This document shows, piece after piece, positions 60,538 through 64,000 of a stretch of 64,000 nt of DNA; the stretch's first letter is position 1, and each line of letters begins with the position of its first letter. The stretch comes from an uncultured Alphaproteobacteria bacterium (GTDB lineage: Bacteria; Pseudomonadota; Alphaproteobacteria; CAAHEQ01; UBA3637). The notes under the pieces were generated by a model. The model was not told the DNA's origin and made no database searches. It worked only from the letters and a program-made list of their open reading frames with translations. The DNA lies in the NCBI GenBank assembly GCA_934202735.1, contig CAKPYH010000001.1:186001-250000 (forward strand). Direction: 5' to 3'. Position numbers and translations under genes: made by a program.

Positions 60538-60566
60538 CTTATAGCATATTTTTACACAAAAGTCAA
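60538..60566 (-). promoter_or_regulatory. Promoter of the tail-fibre cassette
   Basis: Minus strand TTGACT (60566-60561), 17 bp, TATAAG (60543-60538). It leaves a leader of about 110 nt. Confidence 0.65.
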
Positions 60567-60610
60567 GGAAAAAAATCCTATTATAGGATAATTCATGCCG
60601 AAAAAGAGAT

Positions 60611-60639
60611 TTGACAAAAAAGCCGGCCGGGTGTATAAT
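60611..60639 (+). promoter_or_regulatory. Perfect sigma-70-type promoter
   Basis: TTGACA (60611-60616), 17 bp, TATAAT (60634-60639), a full consensus match 18 bp before ATG 60658. Confidence 0.88.
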
Positions 60640-60657
60640 AAAAGAATGGAGGCACCC

Positions 60658-61545
60658 ATGAATGATGTGAAGCAACAGGCAGACAAGATTGTATCCGACT
60701 TTATGCAAAATCGCATGAAGACCAGTCTTCGTAATCGTTTAGGGAATGTGATATGGCCCATGGCCCAAAGATTTATTCAAGGATTTGGGGCCTTGTTAGC
60801 AATGTCGGTTGTGACGGCTGCGGCGGCAAATCCGGTTGCTTCGGTGATCGGGGTGGTGGGCTGTTGGGGTGTTTCCCGCGTGGTGGGCAGTCATTTGCGT
60901 TTTTTACAAAATATGGCCTTGGGAAATGCGGCGGTGTTAGGGCGTAGCATGGTCAAAAACAATGTGCCGGCCGATGTCCGTCAGATGGCCATTAAACGGT
61001 TGTTGCAACGGGGTGGCCCGCGGACGATGACGGGGGCTTATATCCGCAAGCATCCGGACGCGTTTCGGGGGTTGGCTGACGGGCATCCGGCCCCGAAATT
61101 AAACTCGTTATTGGGATTTGTGGAACGTAATTTTAACCGCCTGGACCGGCTGAAAGGGAAACAGCGAATTACGTTTGCCGAAAGGCGGGAGATGTATCGG
61201 TCGGCGTGGCAGGAATATCGGCGCAATCGGCGTTTGGAAAAGGGGCAGGAAAAGCCGCAACCGGATGTTCCGGGATTGTCCCCGAAAGCACCGGGATTAT
61301 TCCACCCGAAATCAGGCTTGCCGTTGGCAATGTCGGCGGTGGCGTATCGGGGGCGAAACACGCCGGAACGGCCGACCGTGAGTTTTCGCCGACAGATAGA
61401 GCAAGCCCGCCGCGGTGGACCGGAAACACGATCGGGTATGGGGATATCAGGGGCCGAACGTCCGGGGAACAAGCCGATGACACCCGCCGATCCGCAACCG
61501 GCGAGTACGGCTTGGTTGCTGCGGCGTAAAAACGAAAGCCGATAA
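60658..61545 (+). CDS. Unknown basic protein with one hydrophobic region
   Basis: A 295-residue protein starting MNDVKQQADKIVSDFMQ, with GGAGG before the ATG and a consensus promoter. Residues about 38-72 are hydrophobic (FGALLAMSVVTAAAANPVAS, then VIGVVGCWGVSRVVG), possibly one or two membrane passes. The rest is very rich in Arg and Lys with RGGPRTMTGAY, YRRNRRLEKG and a Pro/Gly-rich tail ending WLLRRKNESR. The in-frame codon at 60595 lies before the promoter and is rejected. I recognise no family. High expression is predicted. Confidence 0.65.
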   Translation: MNDVKQQADKIVSDFMQNRMKTSLRNRLGNVIWPMAQRFIQGFGALLAMSVVTAAAANPVASVIGVVGCWGVSRVVGSHLRFLQNMALGNAAVLGRSMVKNNVPADVRQMAIKRLLQRGGPRTMTGAYIRKHPDAFRGLADGHPAPKLNSLLGFVERNFNRLDRLKGKQRITFAERREMYRSAWQEYRRNRRLEKGQEKPQPDVPGLSPKAPGLFHPKSGLPLAMSAVAYRGRNTPERPTVSFRRQIEQARRGGPETRSGMGISGAERPGNKPMTPADPQPASTAWLLRRKNESR

Positions 61546-61640
61546 TCGGACAGGGTTCAAAAATTGTCCGTCCCCGGCCGGTCGGGATGAACCGTCGGGA
61601 CCCAGGTCGTTCTTTTTACGGGCGGCCCTGCATATTTTTC

Positions 61641-61669
61641 TTGACAAAATCGGGGGTTCGGTGTATATT
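61641..61669 (+). promoter_or_regulatory. Promoter of the sensory hydrogenase operon
   Basis: TTGACA (61641-61646), 17 bp, TATATT (61664-61669), 28 bp before the first ATG. Confidence 0.8.
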
Positions 61670-61697
61670 GTGCCATAAATCACAATATGAGGTATCT

Positions 61698-61937
61698 ATG
61701 ACGATTGTAAAAGTATGTTTGGGTAGTGCCTGCTACGCCCGCGGAAATGATAAAATCTTGGCTTTTTTGGAAGATTACATCGCCAAACACAAGGATAAAA
61801 TGCAGTTGGAATTAGTCGGATGTCGGTGTCGCAATTTGTGTGCGGACGGTCCGAATATCTTTATCGGCGAAACGCGGTACAGTCGGCTGACAACGGAAGA
61901 GTTGAAACATATCTTGGAGAATATGCATGGACAGTAA
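61698..61937 (+). CDS. Thioredoxin-like [2Fe-2S] protein (NuoE type)
   Basis: A 79-residue protein with VCLGSACYARGND and LVGCRCRNLCADGPN. The cysteines C7-x4-C12 and C44-x3-C48 form the [2Fe-2S] motif of NuoE-like ferredoxins. Small stand-alone versions accompany [FeFe]-hydrogenase and HydS-type genes. It overlaps the hydrogenase-like gene by 11 nt and is probably its electron partner. Confidence 0.88.
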   Translation: MTIVKVCLGSACYARGNDKILAFLEDYIAKHKDKMQLELVGCRCRNLCADGPNIFIGETRYSRLTTEELKHILENMHGQ

Positions 61938-63657
61938 AGGTCCCGTTTACACCCTGAATAACGAATGTCAGGATTGCTATAAGTGCGTCCGGCGGTGTCC
62001 CGTGAAAGCCATTCGTATTCAAGACGGGCATGCGTGTGTATTGCCCGATCGGTGTATTGCGTGCGGCCGATGTGTGGCTCCGTGTCCCAGTCATGCCAAA
62101 CGGGTCCGATCCGATACCGAACGTGTCCGGCAGGCCCTGTCATCCGGAAAACGGATCTATGTGTCGTTGGCCCCCAGTTGGCGGGCTTCGTTTTCCTGTG
62201 ATTCACGACAGATGGTGGCCACGTTGTTGAATACGGGCTTTGCCGGGGTGAGTGAAACGGCCTTGGGGGCGCAGGAAGTCTCAATTGAAACGGCGCGGCA
62301 GTTGAACGCGATGGACAAGGGGCTGATGATTTCAACGGCTTGTCCGGTTATTGTGAATTATGTACGGCGGTATCGGCCGGATATGATTCCCTATTTGGCT
62401 CCGTTGGGGTCGCCGGCTTTAACCCATGCCAAAATGTTAAAGCAAACCTATGGGGACGATTGCACCGTTGTGTTTATCGGGCCGTGTGTGGCCAAAAAAG
62501 CCGAAGCGGACGAACACCCGGAATTACTGTATGCCGCTTTAACCTTTGAAGAATTAAAGGTGTGGTGGAAAGAAAATGATATTCATGTGGTGGCGGATAC
62601 TGATGCCGATGGGGCTTTTGTTCCGGAACGGGCCTGTGAGGGTGGTCTGTACCCCCTGGACGGCGGTATGAACGAAACCATCCGCCGAGTCGGGGTAAAA
62701 GAGTCGGTGCAACTGATCCCCGTGTGTTCATTTGACCTGTTTGCCGATGCGTTAAAGACCGTGCAGCCGGACGCGTTAAAACAGCCTTTGTTTATTGAAG
62801 CGTTGGCTTGTGATGGCGGATGTGTACACGGGCCGTGTGTGGCCGCCGCAGCGTCCGATATGAACAATATGTCGCGTATTTTACGTCATGTACGGAATCG
62901 CGACAGGGTGCCGAATCAGGCTCGTGTGGTGGTGGATCAATCCTATACCCCCAAGCCTGTGGGACAACGGTCATATTCCTTGGAAGAATTACGGGCAGCC
63001 TTGCGCCGGATTGGCAAGTACTTACCCGAAGATGAATTAAATTGTGCCGGATGCGGGTATCAAACATGCAAAGATATGGCACGGGCGTTATTGGACGGTG
63101 ATGCCGAGCCGGCTATGTGTGTATCCTATATGCGCAAAATTGCGACCCGCAAAGTGGCGGCATTATTAAAAAGTATGCCTTCAGCGATGGTGATGGTGGA
63201 CAAGAACCTGAATATCTTGGAAACAAACGAAGCCTTTATCAAAATGTTTGCGGGCAATATGCGGGACATTTTTCTGTCGGATCCGCAAAAAATGACGGGC
63301 TTGCCTTTAAAGGGATTGTTTAACGGGGGCAAGTTATTCGCGACGGTGTTGGCGACCGGTCAGGAAATGCATCGGGAAGGCCACAAATACAACGGTAAAA
63401 TGTATGATGTCCATTTGTTCCCGATTGAAGCGGCCGAAAGTGTCGGGGCCATCATTACCGATATGACAAACACGCAACACGACCGGGAAGGTGTGGCCCG
63501 TAAAGCGCGTGATGTGATCAATAAAAATATCGCGACCGTTCAGCAGATTGCCTGCCTGTTGGGGGAACACATTGTGGAGACGGAAAGCATCTTGAACACG
63601 ATTGCCAATGAGTATGACTCGGCAGATGGTGAGACGACCGGCGGAGAACAGGGATAA
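61927..63657 (+). CDS. HydS-like sensory [FeFe]-hydrogenase with PAS domain
   Basis: A 576-residue protein. Two [4Fe-4S] motifs (C14-x2-C17-x2-C20-x3-C24 and C43-x2-C46-x2-C49-x3-C53) precede an H-cluster domain (about 75-350): motif 1 STACP (C139), motif 2 GPCVAKK (C187), motif 3 ALACDGGC (C295, C299). All four cubane ligands are present, while the proton-relay cysteine beside C139 is Ala138. A further Fe-S domain (NCAGCGYQTC, about 373-400) and a PAS domain (about 412-500, SMPSAMVMVDKNLNILETNEAF) follow. This is the layout of group C sensory [FeFe]-hydrogenases, thought to sense H2 or redox state and act on a kinase/phosphatase. Confidence 0.9.
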   Translation: MDSKGPVYTLNNECQDCYKCVRRCPVKAIRIQDGHACVLPDRCIACGRCVAPCPSHAKRVRSDTERVRQALSSGKRIYVSLAPSWRASFSCDSRQMVATLLNTGFAGVSETALGAQEVSIETARQLNAMDKGLMISTACPVIVNYVRRYRPDMIPYLAPLGSPALTHAKMLKQTYGDDCTVVFIGPCVAKKAEADEHPELLYAALTFEELKVWWKENDIHVVADTDADGAFVPERACEGGLYPLDGGMNETIRRVGVKESVQLIPVCSFDLFADALKTVQPDALKQPLFIEALACDGGCVHGPCVAAAASDMNNMSRILRHVRNRDRVPNQARVVVDQSYTPKPVGQRSYSLEELRAALRRIGKYLPEDELNCAGCGYQTCKDMARALLDGDAEPAMCVSYMRKIATRKVAALLKSMPSAMVMVDKNLNILETNEAFIKMFAGNMRDIFLSDPQKMTGLPLKGLFNGGKLFATVLATGQEMHREGHKYNGKMYDVHLFPIEAAESVGAIITDMTNTQHDREGVARKARDVINKNIATVQQIACLLGEHIVETESILNTIANEYDSADGETTGGEQG

Positions 63658-64000
63658 ATGTTTATAGATGTAGATTGTTCCCAAATAAAAAAGTTTGGTC
63701 AAAACGCATACGGGGATTATTTCGCGTCCCAGCGTACGGATAATCAAGAGCGTGTGATTGCCGTTTTGTCGGACGGCTTGGGCAGTGGTGTGAAAGCCAA
63801 CATTTTATCCTGTATGACGGCCACCATGATGTTGCGTTTTATTGAAGAAGATGTCCCGATTCAAAAGGCGGCTCAAATTATCATGAATGCTTTGCCCGTG
63901 TGTCAGGTGCGGAAAATCAGTTATGCCACTTTTTCCGCCGTAGATTGTCGTCAAGACGGGACCGTTCGGATCGTGGAAGAAGGCAATCCGGCGTTTGTGT
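63658..64000 (+). CDS. SpoIIE/PP2C-type phosphatase, N-terminal part
   Basis: At least 114 codons run off the right edge, starting MFIDVDCSQIKKFGQNAYGD. VIAVLSDGLGSGVKAN is the metal-binding D-G-x-G-x-G motif of SpoIIE-like serine phosphatases. The stop of the hydrogenase gene abuts this start. A PP2C phosphatase next to a HydS gene is a known arrangement (as in hfs clusters), where it likely passes the signal to a protein target. Confidence 0.85.
   Translation, partial: MFIDVDCSQIKKFGQNAYGDYFASQRTDNQERVIAVLSDGLGSGVKANILSCMTATMMLRFIEEDVPIQKAAQIIMNALPVCQVRKISYATFSAVDCRQDGTVRIVEEGNPAFV

Noticed and set aside
58393..61545. A complete prophage
   Set aside because: Only a fibre gene and a small partner are recognisable; no integrase, capsid, portal, terminase or lysis genes.

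Overview
The window looks like chromosomal DNA of an alphaproteobacterium, probably anaerobic or micro-aerophilic and possibly host-associated. The alphaproteobacterial assignment rests on gene order and family flavour: recA followed by alaS, phoH-ybeY-corC, dksA-maf-short RNase E/G-yacG, rimP-nusA-YlxR/L7Ae fusion-infB, an alphaproteobacterial-type ParC, and a DksA without its zinc cysteines. A flavodiiron protein and a sensory-type [FeFe]-hydrogenase cluster point to low-oxygen life. The lifestyle is inference. GC content is moderate except in two AT-rich patches.

Layout. 1-5954: a Lon-like protease (cut by the left edge) divergent from dnaN-recF-gyrB. 6223-7527: a prepilin-like protein with seven cysteine-rich repeats. 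7528-7942: a non-coding gap with a palindromic dispersed element. 7943-11690: recA and alaS on the minus strand. 11876-14353: a lipoprotein, comM and a small ORF. 14451-15793: rpe-phoB (minus). 15948-18039: phoH-ybeY-corC. 18072-25744: a membrane-anchored unknown, a two-part chromate-type transporter, a flavodiiron protein, a J-domain protein, a ribbon-helix-helix protein, a degenerate LytM/LysM lipoprotein, two BamE-like lipoproteins, tsaB and rimI. 25731-27266: a lone PilT/DotB-type ATPase (minus). 27468-32519: rimP-nusA-ylxR-infB behind a leader terminator. 32520-33039: a second non-coding repeat region. 33040-34596: a MORN-like exported protein. 34830-41009: hemolysin III, parC, gpsA, dksA, maf, RNase E/G, yacG. 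41099-41174: tRNA-Phe, followed by an AT-rich island with one unknown gene.

42213-58416 is the most distinctive part: twelve tightly packed same-strand genes behind one good promoter, apparently a surface-glycan locus. It holds a GT2 enzyme, a 1623-residue fusion (two GT2 domains, a third glycosyltransferase-like domain, a TupA-like ATP-grasp domain and two C-terminal beta domains), a methyltransferase-like protein, an anchored small protein, two tandem GtrII-like membrane glycosyltransferases, GtrA, a GtrB-like GT2, a YbhN-like membrane protein, and a kinase-like / HAD / nucleotidyltransferase trio. One beta-rich module with a W-[VI]-x-YT ... G-x-[PK] ... W core recurs five times in four of these proteins, both inside and outside the membrane. 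It is my main candidate for an undescribed component.

58393-60419 (minus) is an orphan T7-type tail-fibre gene plus a small partner, with a promoter and a leader terminator. 60658-61545 is an unknown basic protein with a consensus promoter. 61698-64000 starts an operon with a [2Fe-2S] protein, a HydS-like [FeFe]-hydrogenase with PAS domain and a SpoIIE-type phosphatase (cut by the right edge), which together look like a redox or H2 sensing module. Promoters across the window repeatedly fit TTGnnn, exactly 17 bp, TATAnT.
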